This document shows, one piece after another, positions 8,349 through 17,844 of a stretch of DNA of 64,000 nt. A program made the position numbers and the translations under genes. The notes beneath the pieces were generated by a model. It made no database searches, was not told where the DNA came from, and saw nothing but the letters and a program-made list of their open reading frames with translations. How positions within the stretch are numbered: the stretch's first letter is position 1; each line of letters opens with the position of its first letter. Source of the stretch: Verrucomicrobiia bacterium (GTDB lineage Bacteria; Verrucomicrobiota; Verrucomicrobiia; Limisphaerales; CAIMTB01); NCBI GenBank assembly GCA_019634625.1, contig JAHCBA010000003.1, positions 224,804-288,803 on the forward strand, in the 5' to 3' direction.

Positions 8349-9800
8349 TCAGGGGAGGCGTTCCCCGGCGAGCACCCAGGCGATGTTGAAGTGGGCGTGT
8401 TTGATCGAGGAGTGGGCGGGTTTGCCATGGCCATCAAGGGGCAGATCCGTCCGGGCGGTACTGAGGTGATGGCTGTAGGTGACGTGGAGAGTGCCGTCGC
8501 GGGACTGGAGGATGCTGGGGTAATGGTAACGACCGGCGAGGGGGCCGGGGGGGTCGTCTTCGAGGGCCCGACGATGGGACCAGGTGAGACCGTCGTCGTC
8601 GGAGAGCATCACCACCAGGCGGTGGCGTCCGGATTCGGTGTCGTTGCCGATGAAGAGCCAGCGTCCGTCGTGGAGGACCACGCCGTCGGTGCCGGCGCCC
8701 GGATTGGGGATGTCGGAATTGGTGACCGGGGACCAGGTGAGGCCGCCGTCGCGGGATTCGCTTTGGGGGACGCGTTTGGGCGGGGGTCCGTTGTCGCGCA
8801 TGTAGGCGACGAGGGAACCGTCGCGGCGCTGGAGGATGTGGGGTTGGATATTGCCACCGCCAAGCAGGGGGGCGGTGGTGGTCCAAGTGGCGCCATGATC
8901 GTCGGAGACGGCCATGAGGGAGCAGGAGAAGCCGTCGTGATAGAGGGGCAGGATGATGCGGTGGCCTTCGTGGAGGTAGGGATGGGCGCGGGTCATCCAG
9001 CCGAGGCGGAGGTAGAGTTTGTCCTCGACCTGGTGTCGGAAGACATCGAGGTAACGTTCGACTTCGCGGCGCATGGAATCGGGCATGGGATCGGATTCGA
9101 GCCGGCGTTCGACCGAGGGGAGCCACGCCTGGACGGCCTCCTGGAACTCGGGTCCCGGGGTGACGTGGAGGACGCCGTCCTGTTTCCAGCGGGGCGGACC
9201 CGGACGTTCGAAATCGTCGCTGATCCGGTATTTGAGGAGGGCGCTTTCCCAGAGGTTGGCGAGGATGGTGGGCCAGATGAGCCAGAGGCGGCCTTGTCCG
9301 TCGAGGAAGAGGGTGCAGTTGGTGTCGGGGTAGCCGGGGGTGTCGGCGAGGAGGAAGGGTTCGCTCCAGGTTCCGGCACCTCGGCGGAGACGGGCACCGC
9401 GGATCACGACGTCATCGGCGCGGCGTTCGCCGGAGCCGTGGAACCAGCAGACGAGGAGGTCGCCGCGGCGGGTTTCGATGAGGGTGGAGCCGTGGTTGTG
9501 CCAGTGTTCGGGAGGGAAGATGAGGCGGGCATTGAGGAAGGGGGTGTCGGCCTGGCGGAGGCGTGGGGCGGCGAGGGAGGCGGGGAGATGGGTCAGGAGG
9601 ACCAGGGCGACCGTTGCGAGGAGGCTCGCGGTGAGCAGGCGGGAGGTCGGGCGAGGGTGTCCCGTGGACCGCGATCCGTTCGGGGAAGGGATGGCGCATG
9701 GCGGGAGTGGACGCAGGGGGGTGGCGCGGGCGGAACCGGCGTGGAGACGGCATGGTCCGGACGGCCGGATGGGCCGCAATGGGATTGCGGGGCGGGACAT
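8349..9800 (-). CDS. Exported BNR-repeat / sialidase-like protein
   Basis: 483 residues from ATG at 9800. A long basic N-terminus precedes a hydrophobic segment (LLTASLLATVALVLLTHL, about residues 54-71) and an Ala cleavage region, so the protein is probably exported or membrane-anchored. The rest is a six-bladed propeller type with at least three Asp-box motifs: SDDHGATW, SRDGGLTW and SDDDGLTW. This is the BNR_2 (sialidase-like) family, abundant in Planctomycetes and Verrucomicrobia; many members are not true sialidases and no substrate is implied. The start is uncertain because the next ATG options downstream are out of frame. It is divergent from the rhodanese gene, only 19 bases away. Confidence 0.8.
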   Translation of the reverse strand: MSRPAIPLRPIRPSGPCRLHAGSARATPLRPLPPCAIPSPNGSRSTGHPRPTSRLLTASLLATVALVLLTHLPASLAAPRLRQADTPFLNARLIFPPEHWHNHGSTLIETRRGDLLVCWFHGSGERRADDVVIRGARLRRGAGTWSEPFLLADTPGYPDTNCTLFLDGQGRLWLIWPTILANLWESALLKYRISDDFERPGPPRWKQDGVLHVTPGPEFQEAVQAWLPSVERRLESDPMPDSMRREVERYLDVFRHQVEDKLYLRLGWMTRAHPYLHEGHRIILPLYHDGFSCSLMAVSDDHGATWTTTAPLLGGGNIQPHILQRRDGSLVAYMRDNGPPPKRVPQSESRDGGLTWSPVTNSDIPNPGAGTDGVVLHDGRWLFIGNDTESGRHRLVVMLSDDDGLTWSHRRALEDDPPGPLAGRYHYPSILQSRDGTLHVTYSHHLSTARTDLPLDGHGKPAHSSIKHAHFNIAWVLAGERLP

Positions 9801-9819
9801 GGCGGATAGGATCGCGGCG

Positions 9820-10257
9820 ATGAACGGGCGAGTGCAACGAAGACTTGCGGCGGGCGTGGTGGCCGTCGCGGTGTGGATGGCCGGGGCGACGGGGGTGTGG
9901 GGTGAGGAAAGCGGCATCGGGGGATCCGGCCTGCCCGGGGTGCGGCATGTGGATGTGGACGGGGCGGAGCGGTTACTGCGGGAGGAGCGGGGGGTGGTGG
10001 TGCTGGATGTGCGGACGCCGAGGGAGTTTTCGGAGGGACGAATCGCGGGATCGACGAACCTCGATTTCAACCATCGGGGATTTGCGAGGGAACTGGCGAA
10101 GCTGGACCGGGAGAAGACCTACCTGGTCACCTGCGCGGTGGGGGGGCGGAGCGGCAAGGCGTTGCCGTTGCTTTCGAAGCTGGGTTTCAAGTCGGTGGTG
10201 CACCTGGATGGCGGGGTGAAGGCGTGGGAGGCGGCGGGGAAACCGGTTGGCAAGTAG
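9820..10257 (+). CDS. Exported rhodanese-like domain protein
   Basis: 145 residues: signal peptide (residues 1-27, hydrophobic core AAGVVAVAVWMAGA) followed by one rhodanese domain. Visible motifs are VVVLDVRTPREF (Cdc25/rhodanese CH2A-like), the active-site loop C-A-V-G-G-R with the nucleophilic Cys in LVTCAVGG, and the C-terminal HLDGGVKAWEAAGKPV. Such periplasmic single-domain rhodaneses are thought to carry persulfide sulfur, with no fixed partner. ATG at 9820 is chosen because it opens directly on the signal peptide; an ATG at 9799 is possible. It ends 2 bases before the helicase start, so the two may be co-transcribed by chance packing. Confidence 0.88.
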   Translation: MNGRVQRRLAAGVVAVAVWMAGATGVWGEESGIGGSGLPGVRHVDVDGAERLLREERGVVVLDVRTPREFSEGRIAGSTNLDFNHRGFARELAKLDREKTYLVTCAVGGRSGKALPLLSKLGFKSVVHLDGGVKAWEAAGKPVGK

Positions 10258-10259
10258 GG

Positions 10260-12884
10260 GTGGACACGCTGCCCATTCGAGCGTTGGAGGGGCCGCTAAG
10301 GGTGGCCCTGGGCCGGGTGTCGCGGGTGGTGCTGACGGCCCCGACGGGTTCGGGGAAGTCCACCCAGGTGCCGCAGATGCTGGTGCGTGGCGGACTGGCC
10401 GGGACCGGGCAGGTGGTGGTGTTGCAGCCGCGGCGGCTGGCGACGCGGTTGCTGGCGAAGCGGGTGGCGGAGGAGTTGGGGGTGCCGCTGGGAGGGGAGG
10501 TCGGGTACCGGATCCGGTTCGAGAACATCTCGGGCCGCGACACACGGATCCTGTTTGTCACCGAGGGGATTCTGCTGCGGCAATTGCTGGAGAACCCGCG
10601 GCTGGAGGGGGTGTCGGCGGTGATCTTCGATGAATTTCATGAGCGACATCTTTACGGGGACATCACCCTGGCGCGGGCCTTGCAGGCGCAGGAGGCGGGA
10701 CGTCCGGACCTGCGGCTGATCGTGATGTCGGCGACGTTGGAGACCGGCCGGCTGGCGGCCTATCTCGAACCGTGCGAGGTGCTGTCGGCGGAAGGGCGGA
10801 CGTACCCCGTCGAGATCGAGTATGCGGAGCGGCCGGCGTATTCGGATGCGCGTCCGGTGTGGGAACGGGCGGCAGAGGCGGTTGGGGATCTGGTGCGCCG
10901 GGGGGAGATGGGGGACGGGCTGGTGTTCATGCCGGGCGCGTTCGAGATCCAGCGGACACTGGAGGCGTTGCGGGGACGTCCGGAGGCGCGGGGGTGTCTG
11001 CTGCTCCCGCTGCATGGGGAGTTGCCGGTGCGGGATCAGGACGCCGCGGTGGCGCGGTACGACCGTCGCAAGATTGTGGTGACGACGAACGTGGCGGAGA
11101 CCTCGCTCACGATCGACGGAGTGCGCTGGGTGATCGACAGCGGGCTGGCGCGGGTGCCGCGTCATGATCCCGGACGCGGGATCAACACGCTGCTGGTCGA
11201 GCGGATCAGCCGGGCGTCGGCGGACCAGCGGGCAGGGAGGGCGGGACGAACGGCTCCGGGGGTGTGCCGTCGGTTGTGGTCGCATGAGGAACAGGCGTCG
11301 CGGCCAGCGGCTGAAGTGCCCGAGGTGCGGCGTCTCGATCTGGCGGAAGTGGTGCTGATGTTGAAGGCGGGGGGTGTGGAGGATCTGGGGACGTTTCGCT
11401 GGCTGGATGCACCGGAGCCGGCGGCGATCGAGCATGCGGAGGAAGTTCTGCGGGACTTGGGTGCGGTGGAGGCGGTGCGGGGGACAGTCGGTGGCTCGGG
11501 AGCGGAGGCGGAAGCGGGAGCGGAAGCGGAAGCGGGAAGTTCGGGCAGCCGGTTGACAGCGCTGGGGCGGCGGCTGCTGACGTTCCCGGTGCATCCGCGG
11601 TATGCGCGGCTGCTGCTGGCGGCGCGGGACGAGGGGTGCGTGTATCACGGCGCCCTGATTGCGGCGCTGACGCAGGGGCGGGACATCCTGTTGCGGAAGG
11701 TGGATCGGGAGACCGAGCGGTTCCGGGAGGATCGGCTGGGGGACGTGGAGGCGTCGGACTTCTTCCGGCTGATCCGGGCGTGGGAGTATGCGTCGGCGGC
11801 GGAGTTCCGGTTGGAGGCGTGTCAGCGGGTGGGGATCCATGCGGCGGCAGCGCGGCAGGTGGCGCCCTTGCTGCGGGCGTTTCTCGGGCTGGCGGAACGG
11901 GAGGGATGGGACACGCGGCCGGGCGCGCTGGACGAGACACGATTGCGCCGGTGTGTGTTGACGGCGTTTTCGGACCATGTCGCGCGGCGGCTCGACCGGG
12001 GGACGTTGCGGTGCGAGATGGTGCATGGGCGGCGCGGGGTGCTGGCGCGGGAAAGTGCGGTGCAGGACGCGATGCTTTTGGTGGTGGCGGAGGCTCGGGA
12101 GGTGGGGGGACGCAGTGGCGAAGTGAACACGATTCTTTCCCTGGCCACGGCGATTGAAGCGGGCTGGCTGGAAGAGATGTTTCCCTGGGATTTGAAGTCG
12201 GAGGTCCGGGTGTCCTACGACGGAGTGGCCAAGCGGGTGGTGGCCGAGGGGTTGGTGACGTTTCGCGGGCTGGCCATCGACACCTGGCGGGTGGATCCGC
12301 CACCGGCGGAAGCGGCGGCGCGATTGCTGGCGGACGAGGTACTGGCGGGGCGCCTGACTTTGACCCGTTGGGACCACGGCGTGGACCAGTGGATTCTGCG
12401 GTTGAACGCCCTGGCGCGGTGGTGTCCGGAACTGGGGTTGCCGCCGATCGGTGAGGACGAGCGACGGGAGTTGGTGGCGCAGATCTGCCATGGGGCGGCC
12501 GGCTACCGGGATCTCAAGGAGCGCGAGGTTCGGGGCGTAGTGCGGGGCTGGCTCAATGCGGAGCAGCAGCGATGGATCGACCAGCATGCTCCCGAGCGGG
12601 TGACGCTCTCCAACGGACGCACGCCGAAGGTGGTTTACAGCGCCGGGACGCCGCCTTGCGTCGCGCTGCGGATCCAGGAATTGCAGGGGGTCACCCAGGT
12701 GCCGCGGTTGGCCATGGGACGGGTGCTGGTGACCGTGCAGATTCTGGCGCCGAACATGCGTCCGGTGCAGGTGACACAGGACCTGGCGAACTTCTGGCGG
12801 GAACATTATCCGCGGGTGAAGTCGGAACTGCAGAGGAAGTATCCGAAGCACGCCTGGCCCAGTGTCTCGCCGGAGGGTGGGTGA
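10260..12884 (+). CDS. hrpB: ATP-dependent helicase HrpB (DEAH/DExH family)
   Basis: 874 residues from GTG at 10260. Visible motifs: Walker A TAPTGSGKST (residues 26-35), DEFHERH (124-130) as the DExH box, SATLETGRL, VVVTTNVAETSLT, and QRAGRAGR with the arginine finger. The C-terminal part contains the helicase-associated HA2 domain and the HrpB-specific C-terminal domain ending in the typical FWREHYPRVKSELQRKYPKHAWP. Length matches HrpB (about 820-850), with a small extra Ala/Glu/Gly insert (GAEAEAGAEAEAG) encoded by a GCGGAAGCG-type repeat near 11510-11540. HrpB is a putative RNA helicase whose physiological substrate is not settled. Confidence 0.95.
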   Translation: MDTLPIRALEGPLRVALGRVSRVVLTAPTGSGKSTQVPQMLVRGGLAGTGQVVVLQPRRLATRLLAKRVAEELGVPLGGEVGYRIRFENISGRDTRILFVTEGILLRQLLENPRLEGVSAVIFDEFHERHLYGDITLARALQAQEAGRPDLRLIVMSATLETGRLAAYLEPCEVLSAEGRTYPVEIEYAERPAYSDARPVWERAAEAVGDLVRRGEMGDGLVFMPGAFEIQRTLEALRGRPEARGCLLLPLHGELPVRDQDAAVARYDRRKIVVTTNVAETSLTIDGVRWVIDSGLARVPRHDPGRGINTLLVERISRASADQRAGRAGRTAPGVCRRLWSHEEQASRPAAEVPEVRRLDLAEVVLMLKAGGVEDLGTFRWLDAPEPAAIEHAEEVLRDLGAVEAVRGTVGGSGAEAEAGAEAEAGSSGSRLTALGRRLLTFPVHPRYARLLLAARDEGCVYHGALIAALTQGRDILLRKVDRETERFREDRLGDVEASDFFRLIRAWEYASAAEFRLEACQRVGIHAAAARQVAPLLRAFLGLAEREGWDTRPGALDETRLRRCVLTAFSDHVARRLDRGTLRCEMVHGRRGVLARESAVQDAMLLVVAEAREVGGRSGEVNTILSLATAIEAGWLEEMFPWDLKSEVRVSYDGVAKRVVAEGLVTFRGLAIDTWRVDPPPAEAAARLLADEVLAGRLTLTRWDHGVDQWILRLNALARWCPELGLPPIGEDERRELVAQICHGAAGYRDLKEREVRGVVRGWLNAEQQRWIDQHAPERVTLSNGRTPKVVYSAGTPPCVALRIQELQGVTQVPRLAMGRVLVTVQILAPNMRPVQVTQDLANFWREHYPRVKSELQRKYPKHAWPSVSPEGG

Positions 12885-13001
12885 GGATCGGGGTCATCGG
12901 AGCGGGGATTGCCACGATTGCGGGCGACTGAGCCGGGCATTTCTTTGGCCGGCTGAGGCTGAAGCCGGGACAGCAAACGGGGGGACACTGGATCGACTGG
13001 G

Positions 13002-13033
13002 GTCAACAAACTCCATTTAGTGAGTCAGGCATT
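13002..13033 (-). repeat. Dispersed motif copy AATGCCTGAC...TTTGTTGAC
   Basis: Read on the minus strand, AATGCCTGAC (13033-13024) is followed after 13 bases by TTTGTTGAC (13010-13002). The same two blocks in the same order occur at 36007-36036, and a variant at 35860-35887. A second TTTGTTGAC lies at 13216-13208, also on the minus strand. Shared intergenic location suggests one repeat family. Confidence 0.55.
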
Positions 13034-13096
13034 AAACAATTGATGATGACGCACTCCCTCCAGCCCGGTACTTCGGGAAAGTTCACGAGGGTCCTG

Positions 13097-13124
13097 TGAA
13101 TGAATGTGAATGAATGAATGAATG
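13097..13124 (+). repeat. TGAA tetranucleotide microsatellite
   Basis: Six TGAA units interrupted once by TG (13105-13106), in non-coding sequence. Such tracts can vary in length by slippage; no gene start is adjacent. Confidence 0.85.
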
Positions 13125-13328
13125 GGTGGGGATGACCGCGTCCTTGGCCGGTCAGAGTCAATATTAAAGAGATTGACACTTAGAAGTGGTGGGAAAGTTC
13201 GCTCGCGGTCAACAAACAAGATAATGCCAGGCTCATTGGTCAATTACGGTCAATGGCAAACTGCCGGGCTCATTGTTTGATTGTTTGGGTCCGCCAACCC
13301 CATCCCATGGTTTGGGCCGCGAGTCCGG

Positions 13329-15290
13329 TCAGGGTTTGGGATCGTGATCGGGATCAGGATCAGGAGTATCGGCCTCGGGTTGGGCGACGTTGGTGAGGCC
13401 CATTTCGGCGAGGTGACGGAGGTAACGGCGCTTGGCGCCGAAGAGGGTCCAGTCGCGGGCGCCGTGGCGGAAGTCGAAGCCGGCGGAGAGGATTCCGTAG
13501 CGGGCGTAGGCGATGCCGTCAGGTCGGCCTCCGGCAAGGATCAGTTGGGCGAGGACCTCGGTGGAATCGCCGCGCAGGCGCAGGTCGTGCAGTTGGATGC
13601 GGTGGCGGTCCATGGCGAGGGCAACGGAGCCGTGCAGGCGATGGATGTTGGGGACGAACCGGGCCCAGGCGGACGAGTTGGGGTCTTCGCGGAGGAGGGC
13701 GAGGAGGGGGCGGAGATCGAGGAGATTGAGGACGACGTCGGCGGAGAGGGCGCGGGAATCGTCGAGGGCCAGGGTGGCTCGGTCGAGGTCGAGCCGCAGG
13801 TGCCAGCCTTCGGGCGAGCGCGGGGGTTCGCCAACAACGACGGCGTTGGTCAACAGGACGTGGGCGTGGTCGAGGGAGAGCACCCGGGGCGTCGCCTCGG
13901 ACCGGGCGAAGCGGGAGGCGATTTCAAGGGTGCCGGCGTAGGTGTCGTCGCCGACGCGCACCGCGAGGTGGGGCGCCTCGATGCGCAGGGTTCCCCGGCC
14001 GGCGCCTGCGATGTCGCGGTGGTATCCGGCCGTCAGTTGAAAGGCCCCGCGGTCGAAGGCGACGAGGTCGTCGTGAGTGAGGAAGGGGTTGAGGACGCGG
14101 ACGTCGGGGAGGGTGAGCGGGCCGACATCGAGTTGAACGGCGACGTGCCGGAAACCGTGTGGCAGGACGGGATCGGCGGCTTCGGCACGCAGGCGGATCG
14201 AGCCGGACTGCGCGGGTTGGGCCGGGTCGTCGCGGTGATGGAACCGGAGCTGGTCGAGGTTGACGGTGAGGAGGCTGCGCGGGGCGCCATCGGACTCGGT
14301 GACATCGATGAGGAGATCGGTGATGCCCTCGGCCAGGACGGGTCCCATGCGAAGGGTGAACTGCGGGGCGCGCGCGCGCAGTTGAGTGCCCGGGAGGAGG
14401 CGCCCGGCCTCGATGCGGATTCCGGCGTCGATCAGTCCTCCGCCTTCGATCGCGAGTTCGGTGGTTCGACCGAGATGCCGGGTGAGAGGGGAGAGGGTAG
14501 CGAGGTTTCCGTGGGCACGGAGGTCGGCTTCCACATGCTCAAGCAGGGCGGCACCACGGACCTCATGGAAGCGGATGGAATCGAGTCGCGCTTGTCCCCG
14601 TATCGTGAGTTGGGTGGCGAAGGGTGCGTCGTCGAGTGTCCAGGTGGCGTCCGGGAAGTCGAGCTGCCGGACGTCCGCCTCGAACGGTCCGCGGAGGGTA
14701 TGGTGAACGGCAGCGTCGATCCGGGCATCGGGGCAGGCGATCCGGAACTGGTCGAAGCGGAGGTCCCGCACATTGCGGAGATGAATGCTTGGGAGGTCCA
14801 GGATCCACGGGGTTGTGCCGGGGGAACGCGGCATGGACGGGACTGGGCCGGTTGTGGGTTCGGAGGGGACGGATTCGCCCGGGGTGGGGCTTTCGGGGCG
14901 GCTGCTGGCGTCGGGCAGGGCGGGGTGAGGTTCGAGGTGGAAGGTGACTCCCGAGAGGGTGACCGACTGGCCGAGGACGCGCCGATGGCGGAGGGGGAGC
15001 AGGGCGACATGGACGTCCGCGTGGTCGGCGGTGGCCGACCATCGATCGTGCCGGCCGTGTCCGCGGACCTGGACGCCGGAGAGTTGGATGCGGCCGGGCC
15101 AGAGGCAGCGGCCGGAGGACCAGTCGATGGAGAAACGGTCGGGATGCCGGTTGAGGGCGCGTTTGAGGAGGCCTGTATTGAGGGCGAGATAGGCGGAGAC
15201 GAGCCAGAGGACTTCGGCGACGAGAGCGATTCCGAGCGTCAGGAGCATCCAACGGCGGGAGCGGGAGAGGGATGAGGAATCGGACCGCAT
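13329..15290 (-). CDS. AsmA/TamB-like membrane-anchored periplasmic protein
   Basis: 653 residues. One N-terminal transmembrane helix (WMLLTLGIALVAEVLWLVSAYL, about residues 14-35) is followed by a large periplasmic part rich in alternating short beta strands. Phrases such as FSIDWSSGRCLWPGRIQLSGVQV and TLTVNLD-like beta repeats are typical of AsmA-like proteins, which in Gram-negative cells bridge the inner and outer membrane and help move lipids. A Pro/Ser/Thr-rich linker sits near residues 125-155 and an Asp/Pro-rich tail ends the protein. No AsmA-C signature can be assigned with confidence, so the subgroup is open. Divergent from the M3 peptidase. Confidence 0.55.
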   Translation of the reverse strand: MRSDSSSLSRSRRWMLLTLGIALVAEVLWLVSAYLALNTGLLKRALNRHPDRFSIDWSSGRCLWPGRIQLSGVQVRGHGRHDRWSATADHADVHVALLPLRHRRVLGQSVTLSGVTFHLEPHPALPDASSRPESPTPGESVPSEPTTGPVPSMPRSPGTTPWILDLPSIHLRNVRDLRFDQFRIACPDARIDAAVHHTLRGPFEADVRQLDFPDATWTLDDAPFATQLTIRGQARLDSIRFHEVRGAALLEHVEADLRAHGNLATLSPLTRHLGRTTELAIEGGGLIDAGIRIEAGRLLPGTQLRARAPQFTLRMGPVLAEGITDLLIDVTESDGAPRSLLTVNLDQLRFHHRDDPAQPAQSGSIRLRAEAADPVLPHGFRHVAVQLDVGPLTLPDVRVLNPFLTHDDLVAFDRGAFQLTAGYHRDIAGAGRGTLRIEAPHLAVRVGDDTYAGTLEIASRFARSEATPRVLSLDHAHVLLTNAVVVGEPPRSPEGWHLRLDLDRATLALDDSRALSADVVLNLLDLRPLLALLREDPNSSAWARFVPNIHRLHGSVALAMDRHRIQLHDLRLRGDSTEVLAQLILAGGRPDGIAYARYGILSAGFDFRHGARDWTLFGAKRRYLRHLAEMGLTNVAQPEADTPDPDPDHDPKP

Positions 15291-15501
15291 GCGTTCAGGG
15301 GGGATGGAGGGGGCGTGCCCCGGTGGAACAGGGACCGGGAAGCGGTGGTGGGGCGGACCGGACCATGTCTGGGTGATCCTGCGGGCTGCGGGGGCGGCTG
15401 CGAGCGATTTCGGCGGCTTGTGCCGGGGTGGAGGCGGGACCTACCGTGCGGGCTGCGCTGGGTCCCGGGAGTGTATCCGGAACGGGTCCGGCGCATGTGC
15501 C

Positions 15502-17619
15502 ATGGAAGACCTTGAAGGACAGAAGGACGACGTGCGGATGGGAACGGGAACGGGAACGGGAACGGAGGACGCGGGGGCCCTGTTGGGACCGTGGCCGGGA
15601 CCGTATGGCGGGGTGCCGCCCTTCGACCGGGTGCGTGTCGAGCTGTTCGGTCCGGCGCTCGAGCGGGCGATGGAGGGGTACCGGGAGGACATCCGGGCGG
15701 TGGCGGGGACGGTGGCGCCGGCGGACTTCGCCAACACCATGGAAGCGTTGGAGCGGGCGGGCCGGGCCTATGACCGGGTGCGGGTGCTGTTCGGGGTGTG
15801 GAGTGCGACGGCGAACGACGCGGCGTTCCGGGAGGTGGAGACGATCTGGCAGCCACGCTTTGCGGCCTTGCGGGACGAAGTGATGCAGAACGCGGGGCTG
15901 TTTCGGCGGGTGGAAGCGGTGGAGGGGCTGGGACAGCGCGACACCTGGACGCCGGAACAGCGCCGGCTGGTCTGGCTGCACCACACGGAATTTGTGAGGG
16001 CCGGGGCGAGGTTGGGGAGCGCGGGCAAGGAGCGGGTGGCGGCGGTGAACCGGAGGCTGGCGGAATTGTTCACGCGGTTCCGGCAGAACCTTCTGGGCGA
16101 TGAGGAGGAGTTGGGGACGTGGGTGGACCGGGAATCGGATCTGGATGGATTGCCGGAGACCCTGCGGCGGGCGGCGGCGTCCCAGGCGGAGGCGCGGGGT
16201 GGCCGGGGGCGCTGGTTGATCGCCAACAGCCGTTCGAGCGTGGAGCCGCTGCTAACTCTGGCGACACGTCGGGACCTGAGGGAACGGGTATGGAGGGCCT
16301 TCGTGGCACGGGGCGATCATGCGGGGCCGCGGGACAACAAGCCGGTGATCGCGGAGATCGTGCGGTTGCGGGCCGAGCGGGCGTCCCTGCTGGGCTACGC
16401 CAGTCACGCGCACTGGCGGTTGGAACATTCGATGGCGGGATCGCCCGACCGCGCGATGGCGTTGATGGAGACCCTGTGGGGACCCGCCGTGGCGCGGGTG
16501 AGGGAGGAAGTGGCCGCGATGCAGGCGCTGGCCGACGCCGAGGGCGGCGGGGTGCGGATCGCCCCGTGGGACTACCGGTATTATGCGGAGAAGGTGCGGC
16601 GGGAGCGGTTCGCGCTGGATGAGGCGGAGTTGAAGCCGTACCTGCGGCTGGAGTCGTTGCGTGAGGCGATGTTCTGGGTGGCCGGGCGCCTCTTCGACTG
16701 GGAGTTCCTGCCGGCGGCGGACGTGCCGGTGATGCATCCCGACGCGAGGGTGTGGGAAGTGCGGCGTCGCGGGGGCGGGCTGGTCGGGGTGTTCTACTTC
16801 GATCCGTTCCTGCGGGCGGGGAAGCGGTCGGGGGCCTGGATGAGCCTGTACCGGGCGGGGGAACGGTTGGAGGGGGAGGTGACGCCGCTGGTGGGCAACC
16901 ACTCGAATTTCGTGCCGGGCGGGCCGGGGGAGGGCGTGACGATTTCCTGGGAGGACGCGCGGACGTTGTTCCACGAGTTCGGGCACGCGGTGCACGGGCT
17001 GGCGTCGGAGGTGGTGTATCCGTCGTTGTCGGGGACGCGCGTGGCGCGGGACTATGTGGAACTGCCGTCGCAGCTTCTGGAGCGGTGGCTGATGTCGCCC
17101 GAATTGCTCGAACGGTTCGCCCGGCACGAGCGCACGGGAGAATCCATGCCGGCGGCGCTCATCGGGCGGGTGCGGAAGGCGGCCACGTTCAACCAGGGAT
17201 TCGCGACGGTTGAGTTTCTGGCCAGCGCGCTGCTCGACATGAAGCTGCACGTGGCGGGGTCGGGCAGGGACCTTGATCCGGCGGCCTTCGAGCGGGAGGC
17301 GCTGTTGGAACTCGGGATGCCGGCCGAGATCGTCATGCGGCACCGGCTGCCGCAGTTTGCGCATCTGTTCGGGGACGACGGGTATTCGGCGGCGTACTAC
17401 AGCTATCTCTGGGCCGACATGCTGACGGCGGACGCGGCGGAGGCGTTCGAGGAGGGGGAAGGGTTGTTCGACCGGGCGGTGGCGGAACGGCTGCGCGTGC
17501 ATGTGTTGTCGGCCGGGAACACGGTGGATCCCGCCGAGGGGTACCGGCGGTTCCGGGGCAGGGACGCGCAGTTGGGGGCGCTGATGCGGGATCGGGGTTT
17601 TGCCGGCAACGGGGGCTGA
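15502..17619 (+). CDS. M3 family metallopeptidase (oligopeptidase A / Dcp-like)
   Basis: 705 residues, no signal peptide, so cytoplasmic. Zinc-binding HEFGH lies at residues 491-495 within TLFHEFGHAVHGL, with the third ligand in the following YVELPSQ (E-L-P-S-Q) motif as in thimet oligopeptidases. The C-terminal DGYSAAYYSYLWADMLTADAAEAF is also diagnostic. The family cleaves short peptides released by proteolysis and can remove signal peptides. The start ATG at 15502 lacks an obvious ribosome-binding site; a GGAACG hexamer repeat (15541-15567) encodes GTGTGTGT in the N-terminus, so the true start may lie just after it. Subtype PrlC versus Dcp not decided. Confidence 0.93.
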   Translation: MEDLEGQKDDVRMGTGTGTGTEDAGALLGPWPGPYGGVPPFDRVRVELFGPALERAMEGYREDIRAVAGTVAPADFANTMEALERAGRAYDRVRVLFGVWSATANDAAFREVETIWQPRFAALRDEVMQNAGLFRRVEAVEGLGQRDTWTPEQRRLVWLHHTEFVRAGARLGSAGKERVAAVNRRLAELFTRFRQNLLGDEEELGTWVDRESDLDGLPETLRRAAASQAEARGGRGRWLIANSRSSVEPLLTLATRRDLRERVWRAFVARGDHAGPRDNKPVIAEIVRLRAERASLLGYASHAHWRLEHSMAGSPDRAMALMETLWGPAVARVREEVAAMQALADAEGGGVRIAPWDYRYYAEKVRRERFALDEAELKPYLRLESLREAMFWVAGRLFDWEFLPAADVPVMHPDARVWEVRRRGGGLVGVFYFDPFLRAGKRSGAWMSLYRAGERLEGEVTPLVGNHSNFVPGGPGEGVTISWEDARTLFHEFGHAVHGLASEVVYPSLSGTRVARDYVELPSQLLERWLMSPELLERFARHERTGESMPAALIGRVRKAATFNQGFATVEFLASALLDMKLHVAGSGRDLDPAAFEREALLELGMPAEIVMRHRLPQFAHLFGDDGYSAAYYSYLWADMLTADAAEAFEEGEGLFDRAVAERLRVHVLSAGNTVDPAEGYRRFRGRDAQLGALMRDRGFAGNGG

Positions 17620-17844
17620 CAGGAGGTGGGGAGCCGGACGGCCGGGTGCCGGGAACTCGGGCGGAGTGCGTGTCACGAGGGTGTGAAAGCGTGGTGCGGG
17701 CCGCGGTTGAGGGTTGCGCGGGCTCGCGGGCGCGGGGGCAAGGTGCGCTTTGTCGGGCGCTCAACCCGCCTGCCCGGCCCGGCCGTTTTTTTCGCTTCTT
17801 TCGGCCGGATCCGCCTTGCGAACCCAGAGAGGAGATGTGCAGCG

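Larger units (their letters stand above)
12885..13328. other. Repeat-bearing AT-richer intergenic region
   Basis: About 440 bases between hrpB and the converging AsmA-like gene, clearly less GC-rich than the surroundings. It holds a TGAA microsatellite (13097-13124), motif copies related to the 36-kb repeat family (13002-13033 and 13208-13240), and two near-identical phrases GCCAGGCTCATTG and GCCGGGCTCATTG (13225-13275). No open frame with family features. Confidence 0.6.

Noticed and set aside
10296..12851. 851-codon frame antisense to hrpB
   Set aside because: Arg/His/Pro/Gln-rich low-complexity translation without motifs; the plus-strand helicase is unmistakable.
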